A stretch of 64,000 nt of DNA. Origin: Humisphaera borealis. Lineage in GTDB: Bacteria; Planctomycetota; Phycisphaerae; Tepidisphaerales; Tepidisphaeraceae. The notes under the pieces are model-generated. The model did no database searches. It was given only the letters and a program-made list of their open reading frames with translations, and was not told where the DNA came from. This document shows, piece by piece, positions 44,525-55,183 of this stretch (within the stretch, counting starts at the first letter, position 1; every line of letters begins with the position of its first letter). A program made the translations under genes and the position numbers. The stretch spans positions 2,170,001 through 2,234,000 of the forward strand of contig NZ_CP063458.1 in NCBI RefSeq assembly GCF_015169395.1, written 5' to 3'.

Positions 44525-45256
44525 ATGCTCGCACGTGTTCCGATTCCTTCGATCTTTGTGACTGGCACCGATACCGGCGTCGGTAAGACGGTTATCGCCG
44601 GGGCGATCGCCGACTGGTTTCGGCGGCGCGGGTCACGCGTTGCCGTGCTCAAGCCGGCGGCGACCGGGTGTGTGCACCGCCGGGAGGGACTGGTCAGTGA
44701 AGACGCGGAGTTTCTGGCGGCGTGTGCCGATGCCCGGTTTCCGCTCGACCTGATCTGCCCGCAGCGTTACGAGGAACCCTTGGCACCGGCGGTCGCGGCC
44801 GAGCGGGCGAAGCAGCCGCTGGATTGGGATGCGATCGATCGCTCGATCCGGCTCATGAGCCGCGAGAGCGACGTGATGATCGTCGAAGGCGTGGGAGGCG
44901 TGATGGTTCCGATGGACGCGAAACACACCGTACTGGACATGGCTGTCTGGCTTGGTGCGCCGGCGGTCATCGTGGCGCGGCCGCACCTGGGGACCATCAA
45001 CCACACCTTGCTGACCGCCGAGGCCCTGAGGTCGAGGTCGGTCAAGATTGCCGGCGTGGTAATCAATCAGTACCGCACCGACGGTGCGAGCGTCGCCGAG
45101 GAGACCAACGGGCGAGCGATCGAGAAGTGGGGGAAACTTTCGATTCTTGCGACCGTGCCGGCGGGACGAGCCTCGGCCGGCGACTTATCGCCGGACATCG
45201 TCGCTGCCGTGGAGCCCGTGGACTGGGAGGCGTTGGCCCGAAATAGAGCGTCTTGA
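44525..45256 (+). CDS. bioD: Dethiobiotin synthetase
   Basis: A 243-residue ATP-dependent carboxylase that closes the ureido ring of dethiobiotin from 7,8-diaminopelargonic acid and CO2, the penultimate step of biotin synthesis. P-loop Gly14-Thr22 (GTDTGVGKT), Lys43 in VLKPAATG (substrate binding), the acidic EDAEF segment, and IVEGVGGVMVP (catalytic Glu/Gly loop) are all present. A nucleotide-binding VVINQYRTDG motif lies near residue 180. No other bio genes are adjacent. The leader contains a 23-bp-period repeat array ending 51 bp upstream. Confidence 0.95.
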   Translation: MLARVPIPSIFVTGTDTGVGKTVIAGAIADWFRRRGSRVAVLKPAATGCVHRREGLVSEDAEFLAACADARFPLDLICPQRYEEPLAPAVAAERAKQPLDWDAIDRSIRLMSRESDVMIVEGVGGVMVPMDAKHTVLDMAVWLGAPAVIVARPHLGTINHTLLTAEALRSRSVKIAGVVINQYRTDGASVAEETNGRAIEKWGKLSILATVPAGRASAGDLSPDIVAAVEPVDWEALARNRAS

Positions 45257-45304
45257 TGCAAGTAAGTAGTCTGGCGATTCCGGGTGCGATACCTCTGGCG
45301 CGGC

Positions 45305-45507
45305 AGAGGGATCACCACGGAGGCACAGAGACACGGAGGGATGCCAGGCAACCCGAGATGCCAGGCGACCTGAGATGCCCGCGAGATAAAGGTCCATGTT
45401 TTTAGGAGAGTCGATTCTGGTCGAGTTCGCTCTGGCCATCACAGCGGTTAAAGCGTCGAGGATCCGAGGTGCCCTCCGTGTCTCCGTGCCTCCGTGGTGA
45501 TCCCTCT
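45305..45507. repeat. Inverted repeat of CACGGAG-type units (copy D)
   Basis: Arms 45305-45340 and 45472-45507 (36 nt) are reverse complements with one mismatch, around a 131-bp spacer. Units are CCACGGAGG-CACAGAG-ACACGGAGG, similar in layout but not in sequence to copies A-C. It lies between bioD and the sigma-54 activator. Confidence 0.85.
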
Positions 45508-45560
45508 TTTCGGCCAAGCGGAATGTTTCCACCCGGGATTCCCCCGGAACCGGATTGCGG

Positions 45561-45589
45561 TTGCCCCGAACCGAACACGTGCGTAGAAT
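45561..45589 (+). promoter_or_regulatory. Candidate promoter of the sigma-54 activator gene
   Basis: TTGCCC (45561-45566), a 17-bp spacer and TAGAAT (45584-45589). Transcription would begin near 45596, downstream of the ATG at 45590, which favours the ATG at 45617 as the true start. Confidence 0.35.
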
Positions 45590-45616
45590 ATGGGCGGAAC
45601 GCATCCATCAACGCTC

Positions 45617-47224
<1,608 letters not shown>

Positions 47225-47914
47225 GTCGCCTGACCGACCGTGCCCCGCCACGGCTCCGGATTCGGCATCGCATGATCGCGATGCTTTCAGGGCGGTCCTT
47301 CCAGATGCTTAATGAGATGACGCCGGGCATTACCAAGCGGTGCAGGGGCTGAGGGCGTCATCAACATCTTGCCTCACCGGCCGTGCGCGGTTGGGCCTTT
47401 GGCCACGCTACGGGGGTGGGGAATCGCGCCAAGTCTGCGCTCTCCCCTGCCACCTCTTTCTGCCATTTCACGTCCGGTTACAAGCCCAGCGTCCTCCCAC
47501 TTTCGTTAGCCCAGGTCAACTCCTCCCGGTTGCCAACTTGGGCACCCACCTTTCCTGACCGAAAGAGCATATAGCCGTGCGATCGGGCCAGGTGCCGTTG
47601 CGCCGCCTTGCGCCACATGTTGGCTCGCAAGAGCGGACGCAACGGTGTGACAAGCCACCGGTGGTTTGCCGTGCCCGACATTGCCGGACGTGAGGTTTAT
47701 CCGGCAGCCGTCAAGGCCCGTGACCGGGCTGACCTGAAGAGGGCATGTGCCTCAGGCAGCCAGCGCGTAACGGGCTGTGATTGCTGGGGTTTTCGGCGGT
47801 TTTCCCGCTGAAATCGGCGGTTCCGCCCCGCCCGTCGCCCCTGTGGGGGCGACGTATAGTTCGATCGGCCCCAGTCTGTTTTCCGGGGCCCTGTGATTTT
47901 CCGGGAGCGAAGCA
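47225..47914. other. 690-bp gene-free region
   Basis: No protein or RNA family is recognised. Near its end there are hairpins CGTCGCCCC-TGTG-GGGGCGACG (47837-47858) and GGCCCC...GGGGCC (around 47868-47891), which would lie in the leader of the giant secreted protein gene. Short ORFs in it lack any family feature. Confidence 0.5.
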
Positions 47915-50900
47915 GTGGCCGTGAAGAATTCCTTCGTCGTGGGTGACAGCCGTTCGTTGGTCGCGAGCCCCGCGGTGCGGCGCAAGCCGCGCGGACAGTC
48001 TTCTCTCGCCTCGGCCGCGAATGCCGTCGTCGAACTGCTCGAAGACCGCAAGCTCTTTGCCGGCGACGCTTCGATTATCCAGACGTTGCCCTATTCGCTG
48101 GATTTCGACACGTCCAGCGGCGGCGTCGTCGACAAGAACGGCCTGGGCACCGGCTTCACCTGGGTGATGCCGAACAAGAACAACAACGAATACGCGCCGT
48201 CACTGATCGACATGGTCGGCGGACGGTTGCGCGTCACCACCACCGGTACCTCCCTCGCCGGCGGACCGTGGGAAAACGACAACACCCTCGTTAACGGCCT
48301 GCAGACCCAGTTCAGCGCCGCCTCCGGCAGCTTCAGCATCAGCACGCGCCTCATCGGCCCGCTCGGTTACCTCAACAACGCCAGCGAGCAAGGCGGACTG
48401 CTGTTCGGGCCCGACCACGACAACTATGTGAAGCTCGTCGCCGTCGCACAGCCCAACGGAACCTTCCTGCAGTTCGTGGACGAACAAAAGCCGAGCACCG
48501 CGTTCGTTCACCAGATCGCCAGCGCCAACAGCTACACCAATATCGGTTCGTTCACGGCGATCAACACGCTCGATCTCACCATCGCCGGCGACGCCAGCAC
48601 CGGTCAGATCACCGCGTATTACCGGATAAACGGCGGCTCGCTCGTGCAGGTCAACCAGACGGTGACGCTAACCGGCGCGCAGAAGACCAAGTTCTTCGCC
48701 AGCAACGCCCGCGGCGGCATCATCGCGATGCAGAAGAACGACCTGGCCGCCGAGACGCTGGTGTTCGAGAAGTTCGAGATCGTCCCCGGCACCCCGCAGA
48801 TCGCCAAGCCGAGCGTGCGCGCCGACGAAGTCACGCCGGCCCCCAGCCAGACCAACGTCAAGCGGGACAGCTTCGTCTCGGCGGCGCTGAACCTGCCCAA
48901 CGTCGGCAAGGGTGTCGATACTTCCACGCTGAACACCACCACCGTCAAGCTGTATCGCAGCAGCGACCGCGTGGCGGTCTCCGGGCATGTCAGCACCAGC
49001 GGCGCGGGTGACACCATCACCTACCAGCCCTACGGCCCGCTCGATGCGAACACGCAATACACCTTTGAAGTGACTGCCGGCGTAAAAGACACCGGCGGTG
49101 CGACGTTCGTGCCGTTCTCGATGAACTTCACCACCGGCACGGAAATCACGCCGACCGACACCAACATCGCATTCCAGAAGGTGGAACTCACGACCGCCAC
49201 CGGTCAGCAGTATTCCAGCGTGCAGATCGGCCCTGACGGCAAGCTCTACGCTTCGTCACTGTCGGGACTGATTCAGCGGTTCACGATCAACTCCGACGGA
49301 ACGCTGGGCGCGGCCGAGAACATCACCACCGTGCAGACCGCCAACGGCGGGAACCGGTTCATCACCGGCATCGTCTTCGACCCGTCGAGCACGGCGAACA
49401 ACCTGATCCTCTGGGTGAACAACGCACAGTACGCTTTCGAAGGCGCCAGCGACTGGACGGGCAAGCTGTCGCGACTGAGCGGTGCCAATCTCGAAAACTA
49501 CCAGGACTACATCACCGGCCTGCCGCGCGCCGTTCGCGACCACCTGAACAACCAGATGACGTTCGGGCCCGACGGCAAGATGTACTTCGCCATGGGCTCC
49601 ATGAGCGCCATGGGTCAGGCCGACAACGCCTGGGGCCTGCGCGCCGAGCACCTTCTGTCTGCGGCCGTACTGCAGATTGATACCGCGGCGATCGCCACCC
49701 GCATCAGCAGCGGACTCGGGGCGCTGTCGGTCCGTACCGAAGGCGCTACGACCAACTACGACCCCTGGGCTACCAACGCCCCGGTCAAGATCTACGCCAC
49801 CGGCGTACGAAACGCGTACGACCTGGTCTGGACGCGCGGTGGAGTGCTTTACGCCCCCACCAACGGCTCGGCCGCCGGTGGCGCAACGCCGGCCTCCCCG
49901 GCCGGCGGATTCACCGGCACGCGTATCGATCAGGCCCAGAACGGCCCGTACACCGGCCCGACCGTTCCCGGCATCGCCCAGGTGAACGTCAGCGAACCCG
50001 ACTTCCTTTTCAAGATCGAGCAAGGCGGCTACTACGGCCATCCCAACTCGACCCGCGGCGAGTATGTCCTGAACGGCGGCAACCCGACCGACCTGGTCGA
50101 CTACCTGGAAACCAGCCAGTACCCGACCGGCACCCAGCCCGACCGCAATTACCGCGGCGCGGCCTGGATCTTCGGCAAGAATCACTCCCCCAACGGCGTG
50201 ATCGAGTACCAGGGCAACGCGTTCGGCGGCCGTCTCGATGGCAAGCTGCTGGTCGTCCGCTACAGCGGCGGTGCCGACGTCGTCGCGCTGACCCTCGACG
50301 CCAACGGCGCCGTCACCGAATCCACCAGCGGCATTTCGGGCCTGAGCGGTTTCGTCAACCCGCTGGACCTCACGCAGGATCTGTCCAACGGCAACCTGTA
50401 CATCGTCGACTACGGCGCACAGAAGATCGTCCTCGCCAAGCCGGTCGCCCCGGGCGCGCGGATCACCGTCGATACCACCACGCTGCGGTTCAACGACGAC
50501 TTCGCCAACAGCAACACCACCCCCAGCGCAACGCGGTACGTGAAGATCACCAACACCGGCACCGCGCCGCTGTCGATCCCCAATACCGGCCTGACGCTCA
50601 ACAACACCGCCAACTGGACGATCACGGTAAAACCCGGCCTCCCGACCACCGTCGCCCCCGGCGAAAGCGTGGACGTGGGCATCGCGTTCAAGGCAACGGT
50701 CGGTGCGGGCGCGGGCATCAAGACTGCCACCCTCACCATCACCAGCAACGACGCGACCAACCCGAGCATCGTGGTCAACCTGCGCGGCCTGGCGACCACG
50801 GGCACCGGCGGGATGAATGAGCCCTCGCTGCAGCGGGTTCTCGATCTCTACCAGATCCCCGTCGTCACCGGCGACGCCAACCCCGCCGACACCAACCTCC

Positions 50901-53900
50901 TGAGCAATACAGCGCCGCTGACGACCCCCAACGACGAAGTCGTCGCCCAGCGGTTCGTCAAAGCCGGCGCCGGGCCGATCACCATCGAGCCGCTGGCCGC
51001 GTTCGCCGGTGGAACGCCGGCGGTAAAGTTCGGCTATTACCAGGCGGGCACGGCGGGCAACCGCACGGAACTGGTTTCGATCTCTGCCGCCGACGCACAA
51101 AGCGTCAATCCCACGCTCAACGGCACTACCAGCTTCGACCCGGGCGCGAGCCGGTTCGGCCTGTACGCCTACTTCCCGATCTTCAGCAACTACGCGTACA
51201 GCGAAGACTCGCTGAACACGAAGGAAAACACGGTCGCGTTGCGGCGCAAGTTCCGGTTCTATCCGCTCAAGAATGCCGACGGCTCCGCCGTGCCCAACGC
51301 GTACATCTTCACGAACGAAGACTACAACAACGATCCGTCCGGCGGCACCGACTCCAACGACTTCGTCGGCATCATCCGCAACGTGTCGATCTCGAACGAC
51401 GGCGCGGAAATTGGCCTTGAAAACACCGACGCCGTCCCCTTCCCCGACCGCCTGGTATTCAGCCGCGTCCAGACGCAGCCGCCCGATACCAAGACCCTGA
51501 CCGACGGCACCGTCGTGCAGCCGCCGAACAATGTCACCCACGACACCGCGGTGCTGCGCCTGCGAAACACCGGCTCGGCGCCGTTAACGCTCAACAGCCT
51601 GGCCGTCAGCAACACCAGCGCCTGGACGATCGTCAATGCCCCGACCGCGGGCACGCAGATCGCCGCCGGCGGATTCCTGGACATCACCGTCAGGTTTGTC
51701 GCCCAGACGCTGCCCACTTGGCCGGGCTTCAACTCGACTGTGGACCCGACGGCGCAGGCGGCGAACCAGAGCGGCTTCTACACCGGCTCGCTCACCATCA
51801 ACACCAACGACGCCGACGAGGCCGTCACCACCGTGCAGTTGGCCGGCTGGTGGCAGAACAAGTCGGAGAAGAACCAAGAACCCAGCGTCCCGACGCTGGT
51901 CAACAACATCCTGGGCTACAGGACCAAGATTCTGAACAACGGCCAGACCATGGCCGACGGCTGGAATGGTGCCGGCGTTCTGGGCGAGGAAGTGCTCAGC
52001 AAGTACTGGGTGCGCGCCGACGGCAGCGCACCGGTCGAAGTAACGCAGCTTGCCGCTTGGCACGGCCAGGGCGACACCGCCCGCCTGCGCTGGGCGCCGT
52101 TCGCCTACCCCGGGTCGGTCGCGACGGTGTTCACCCACTCGGGCCCGTCGGGGCAGTCCATCCTTCCGCTCATCAACGGCGGCACGACCGTCGCCAGCGG
52201 CACCTTCAAGCCCGTGGCAGCGGCGGCCAACCCGCTGTCGGCGTTCCAGTTCCGCGTCGAGAACGAGTGGTCGGACGACGCGATGAACAGCGTGCCCGAC
52301 AACCCCCTCGACACCGGCCATCACATCCGGTTCTGGCCGGCCCGCGACAAGAACAACAACCTCATCCCCAACACCTGGATCATGGGGATGGACTACTTCG
52401 GCATCAACTACGACTACCAGGACAACCTGTACCTGGTCAGCAACATGAAGCCCATGCCCCCGGGTGCCCCGTCGGGCCTGGCCGCAACCGGCCAGCCCAA
52501 CGGCATTGCCCTGGACTGGGGCGATGTCACCGGCGCTCCGCTGCTCGCCGGCTACAACGTCTACCGCTCCACCACGACCGGCGGCACCTACACCAAGCTC
52601 AACGCCAGCCCGGTGACCGATTCGCTGTACATCGACACCAGCGCCGCCAGCGGCGTGACGTACTACTACCGCGTCACGGCGATCGATTCATGGGGTGGCG
52701 AAAGCGGAACGTCGGCGACGGTGAACGCGGTCCGCACGACCGACAACGTCCCTCCGGCCCCGCCGACCGGCCTGGCCGGAACCGGCGTCGCCACGGGCGT
52801 CACGCTGAACTGGTCGGCGAATAATGACGCCGACCTGGCCGGCTACCGTGTCTACCGGGCGATCATCGTCGGTGGCACCTACAGCCTGCTCAACACGTCG
52901 GCGTTGGTGACGCTCACCAGCTTCACCGACAGCACCGCCACGCCGGGCTCGACGGTCTACTACACGGTCTCGGCGGTGGACTTCTCGGGCAATGAATCGG
53001 CCCAGTCGACCTCCGCAACGGTTGTCGCCGGCGACACCACCGCGCCGGCCGTGCCGTCGGGTGTGGCCGCCAACACTGCCGCCAACGGCCTGACGGTCTC
53101 CTGGTCGGCGGTCGCCGACACCGATGCCGCCGGCTACCGCGTCTACCGCGCCTCCGCGATAGACGGCACCTACACGCAGATGTCCGGCGCGCTGGTCACC
53201 GGCACGACTTGGACCGATACGTCCGTCCTGGTCGGCGAAACCTGGTTCTACAAGGTCTCGGCGGTGGACACGAGCGGCAACGAATCCGCCCAGTCCGCCG
53301 CCGCCAGCGCCACCCGCAACGCGGTTGCCCTGCCGACCATCCGCATCAACACCGGCGGCGGCGCGTTCACCGATTCCAACGGCGTGACCTGGGCGGCAGA
53401 CCAGTACTTCACCGGCGGCACCGCGGCCGTAAGCAGCCACGACGTCACCGGCACGATCGACGATCCGCTCTACCTCGCCCGCCGCTGGGGCGCTTACACC
53501 TATGCCGTCCCCGCCGCCAACGGCGACTACGTGCTGAGCCTGCACTTCTCCGATCCGGTATACACCACGGCCGGATCGCGCAAGTTCAGCGTCAAGGCCG
53601 AGGGCCTGACGATCCTCGACAACTTCGACCTCGTCGCTAACGCCGGCGGCGGCAAGAAGAAGTTCGTGCGGTCGTTCAATGTCACGATTGCCGACGGCTT
53701 CCTGAACCTGCAGACGATCAAGATCCTGGACAACCCGATCATCTCGGCGATCGAACTCGTCCCCAACGCGCCGGACACCACGCCCCCGGCCGCGCCGGGC
53801 AACGCCGTCGCGACCGGCGCGGTATCGGGCAACTCCCTGTCGTGGACGGCCCCCGCCGACGCCGACTTGGCCGGCTACAACGTCTACCGGTCCGACTCGG

Positions 53901-54793
53901 TGGACGGGACCTTCGTCAAACTCAACACCACGCTCCTTACGGCGTTGAGCTATCTCGACACCACGGCGACCGCGGACGTGACCAGCTACTACCGCGTCAC
54001 GGCGATCGACACGGCTTTGAACGAATCGCTTCCGGCGACGGCGAGCGCCCTTCGCCCCGCCGGCGATACGGTGGCACCCGCCGTGCCCGCCAACCTGTCG
54101 GCCACCGCCGGGACGACGTCGGGCATTAACCTGGCCTGGACGTCGGTCTCCGACAGCGACCTGGCCGGCTACCACGTCTACCGCGCACCCGCCCCGGGCG
54201 GCCCGTGGACGAAGCTGACAACCGCGGCGATCACGGCGACGACCTACGCCGATACCGTCGCCCCCGAGAACACCGTGAGCTACTACTACGTCACCGCGAT
54301 CGACGTCAACGGCAACGAGTCGAGCGCGTCGGCGACGGCCAGCGCGACGGCGCCGATCTTCGCCAACGGCACCGGCCTGTACGGCAAGTACTACGCCGGC
54401 ACGAGCTTCAACACGCTGAAGCTCGGTCGCATGGACGGCGTCATCAACTTCGACTGGGGTGCCGGCACGCCCAACCCGGCCGTCCCGGTCGACAACTTCT
54501 CCGCCCGCTGGCTCGGCAAGATCAAGGCGGCGGTGACCGGAAACTACACGTTCACCGTCCGCGCCAGCGACGGCGTGCGGCTGTGGGTCAACGGCCAGCT
54601 CATCATCGACGCCTGGTCCGCCGGCGACACCGCCGACAAGATCTCCAGCACGATCGCACTCGTCGCCGGCCAGAAGTACGACATCCGCCTGGAGTACTTC
54701 GAAGGCACCGGAGCGGCCAACATCCGCATGCTCTGGGAGGCCGACGGGCTCAGCCAGCAGATCGTCCAGCGCGGCTACCTGTTCTCGGCGTAA
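47915..54793 (+). CDS. Giant secreted multidomain protein: propeller, FN3, malectin and PA14 domains
   Basis: A 2292-residue protein. The N-terminus has no classical signal peptide but carries VELLEDRKLFA near residue 40, a motif found at the start of many large planctomycete exported proteins. Domains, approximate: a concanavalin-like N-terminal part (50-290); an Ig-like segment; a glucose/sorbosone-dehydrogenase-like beta-propeller (about 415-840, with IGPDGKLYASS and GPDGKMYFAMG); two choice-of-anchor/ASH-like domains (about 850-960 and 1190-1330); fibronectin type III repeats (about 1512-1790 and 1955-2145, each with W/AGYNVYRS-type strands); a malectin-like domain (about 1808-1950); and a C-terminal PA14 domain (about 2152-2290, YGKYYAGTSF, SDGVRLWVNGQLIIDAW). 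GGGAG precedes the GTG start. It is probably carbohydrate-binding on the cell surface. Confidence 0.9.
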   Translation: MAVKNSFVVGDSRSLVASPAVRRKPRGQSSLASAANAVVELLEDRKLFAGDASIIQTLPYSLDFDTSSGGVVDKNGLGTGFTWVMPNKNNNEYAPSLIDMVGGRLRVTTTGTSLAGGPWENDNTLVNGLQTQFSAASGSFSISTRLIGPLGYLNNASEQGGLLFGPDHDNYVKLVAVAQPNGTFLQFVDEQKPSTAFVHQIASANSYTNIGSFTAINTLDLTIAGDASTGQITAYYRINGGSLVQVNQTVTLTGAQKTKFFASNARGGIIAMQKNDLAAETLVFEKFEIVPGTPQIAKPSVRADEVTPAPSQTNVKRDSFVSAALNLPNVGKGVDTSTLNTTTVKLYRSSDRVAVSGHVSTSGAGDTITYQPYGPLDANTQYTFEVTAGVKDTGGATFVPFSMNFTTGTEITPTDTNIAFQKVELTTATGQQYSSVQIGPDGKLYASSLSGLIQRFTINSDGTLGAAENITTVQTANGGNRFITGIVFDPSSTANNLILWVNNAQYAFEGASDWTGKLSRLSGANLENYQDYITGLPRAVRDHLNNQMTFGPDGKMYFAMGSMSAMGQADNAWGLRAEHLLSAAVLQIDTAAIATRISSGLGALSVRTEGATTNYDPWATNAPVKIYATGVRNAYDLVWTRGGVLYAPTNGSAAGGATPASPAGGFTGTRIDQAQNGPYTGPTVPGIAQVNVSEPDFLFKIEQGGYYGHPNSTRGEYVLNGGNPTDLVDYLETSQYPTGTQPDRNYRGAAWIFGKNHSPNGVIEYQGNAFGGRLDGKLLVVRYSGGADVVALTLDANGAVTESTSGISGLSGFVNPLDLTQDLSNGNLYIVDYGAQKIVLAKPVAPGARITVDTTTLRFNDDFANSNTTPSATRYVKITNTGTAPLSIPNTGLTLNNTANWTITVKPGLPTTVAPGESVDVGIAFKATVGAGAGIKTATLTITSNDATNPSIVVNLRGLATTGTGGMNEPSLQRVLDLYQIPVVTGDANPADTNLLSNTAPLTTPNDEVVAQRFVKAGAGPITIEPLAAFAGGTPAVKFGYYQAGTAGNRTELVSISAADAQSVNPTLNGTTSFDPGASRFGLYAYFPIFSNYAYSEDSLNTKENTVALRRKFRFYPLKNADGSAVPNAYIFTNEDYNNDPSGGTDSNDFVGIIRNVSISNDGAEIGLENTDAVPFPDRLVFSRVQTQPPDTKTLTDGTVVQPPNNVTHDTAVLRLRNTGSAPLTLNSLAVSNTSAWTIVNAPTAGTQIAAGGFLDITVRFVAQTLPTWPGFNSTVDPTAQAANQSGFYTGSLTINTNDADEAVTTVQLAGWWQNKSEKNQEPSVPTLVNNILGYRTKILNNGQTMADGWNGAGVLGEEVLSKYWVRADGSAPVEVTQLAAWHGQGDTARLRWAPFAYPGSVATVFTHSGPSGQSILPLINGGTTVASGTFKPVAAAANPLSAFQFRVENEWSDDAMNSVPDNPLDTGHHIRFWPARDKNNNLIPNTWIMGMDYFGINYDYQDNLYLVSNMKPMPPGAPSGLAATGQPNGIALDWGDVTGAPLLAGYNVYRSTTTGGTYTKLNASPVTDSLYIDTSAASGVTYYYRVTAIDSWGGESGTSATVNAVRTTDNVPPAPPTGLAGTGVATGVTLNWSANNDADLAGYRVYRAIIVGGTYSLLNTSALVTLTSFTDSTATPGSTVYYTVSAVDFSGNESAQSTSATVVAGDTTAPAVPSGVAANTAANGLTVSWSAVADTDAAGYRVYRASAIDGTYTQMSGALVTGTTWTDTSVLVGETWFYKVSAVDTSGNESAQSAAASATRNAVALPTIRINTGGGAFTDSNGVTWAADQYFTGGTAAVSSHDVTGTIDDPLYLARRWGAYTYAVPAANGDYVLSLHFSDPVYTTAGSRKFSVKAEGLTILDNFDLVANAGGGKKKFVRSFNVTIADGFLNLQTIKILDNPIISAIELVPNAPDTTPPAAPGNAVATGAVSGNSLSWTAPADADLAGYNVYRSDSVDGTFVKLNTTLLTALSYLDTTATADVTSYYRVTAIDTALNESLPATASALRPAGDTVAPAVPANLSATAGTTSGINLAWTSVSDSDLAGYHVYRAPAPGGPWTKLTTAAITATTYADTVAPENTVSYYYVTAIDVNGNESSASATASATAPIFANGTGLYGKYYAGTSFNTLKLGRMDGVINFDWGAGTPNPAVPVDNFSARWLGKIKAAVTGNYTFTVRASDGVRLWVNGQLIIDAWSAGDTADKISSTIALVAGQKYDIRLEYFEGTGAANIRMLWEADGLSQQIVQRGYLFSA

Positions 54794-54858
54794 GCCGTGG
54801 CGCTCGGCCCCGCAGGATCCGAGGGCGACATCGCCGTCGCGTGCGGATCGAATACGAC

Positions 54859-54896
54859 AAACGCAGCGGACACCGATCGGTGTCCGCTGCGTTTTT
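54859..54896 (+). terminator. Strong intrinsic terminator of the giant protein gene
   Basis: A perfect 17-bp stem (AAACGCAGCGGACACCG / CGGTGTCCGCTGCGTTT) with a 2-nt loop is followed by a TTTTT run. It lies 66 bp after the stop and is self-complementary, so it may act in both directions. Confidence 0.85.
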
Positions 54897-54964
54897 GCAT
54901 GTCATCCCGCCGCATTGGCGTTGTTAAGGAAAGCCGGGAGAAACTCACGTGGTCGGCAACTTCT

Positions 54965-55058
54965 GGGTGCCATGGGCTGGCGTACTCGCCTGCCCGTGGC
55001 CGTGCGACTGCAGTCAGGCGTCGCCACGGGCAGCGGAGTACCGCAGCCCATGGCACCC
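54965..55058. repeat. Palindromic element with covarying TACT mini-hairpins
   Basis: Arms 54965-55000 and 55023-55058 (36 nt) pair with 4 mismatches. All 4 lie in an inner mini-hairpin: GGCG-TACT-CGCC in the left arm and GCGG-AGTA-CCGC in the right arm. Each arm thus keeps its own pairing. It lies in the 390-bp gap 54794-55183, after the terminator. Confidence 0.85.
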
Positions 55059-55183
55059 GGAAAAAACGCCACTGCCAAGACACTGTGCTTCATCCAGAAA
55101 GGCTCTTCGTCCCACATTCTTCTCGATCGCTTTCGATCGGTGCGGTAGTATCTGCACGGCAAGGGGAGAGGGAGGGTCCGCCA

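Noticed and set aside
47478-47681. 67-residue minus-strand ORF in the 690-bp gap
   Set aside because: No ribosome binding site, no recognisable fold pattern and several competing frames. Kept only as part of a gene-free region.
47837-47891. Possible riboswitch in the leader of the giant protein gene
   Set aside because: Only simple hairpins are visible. They do not match a conserved riboswitch core that I can recognise.
49256-51541. 761-residue minus-strand ORF
   Set aside because: Lies wholly inside the giant secreted protein gene. Its Gly/Arg/Val composition reflects codon bias; no motif.
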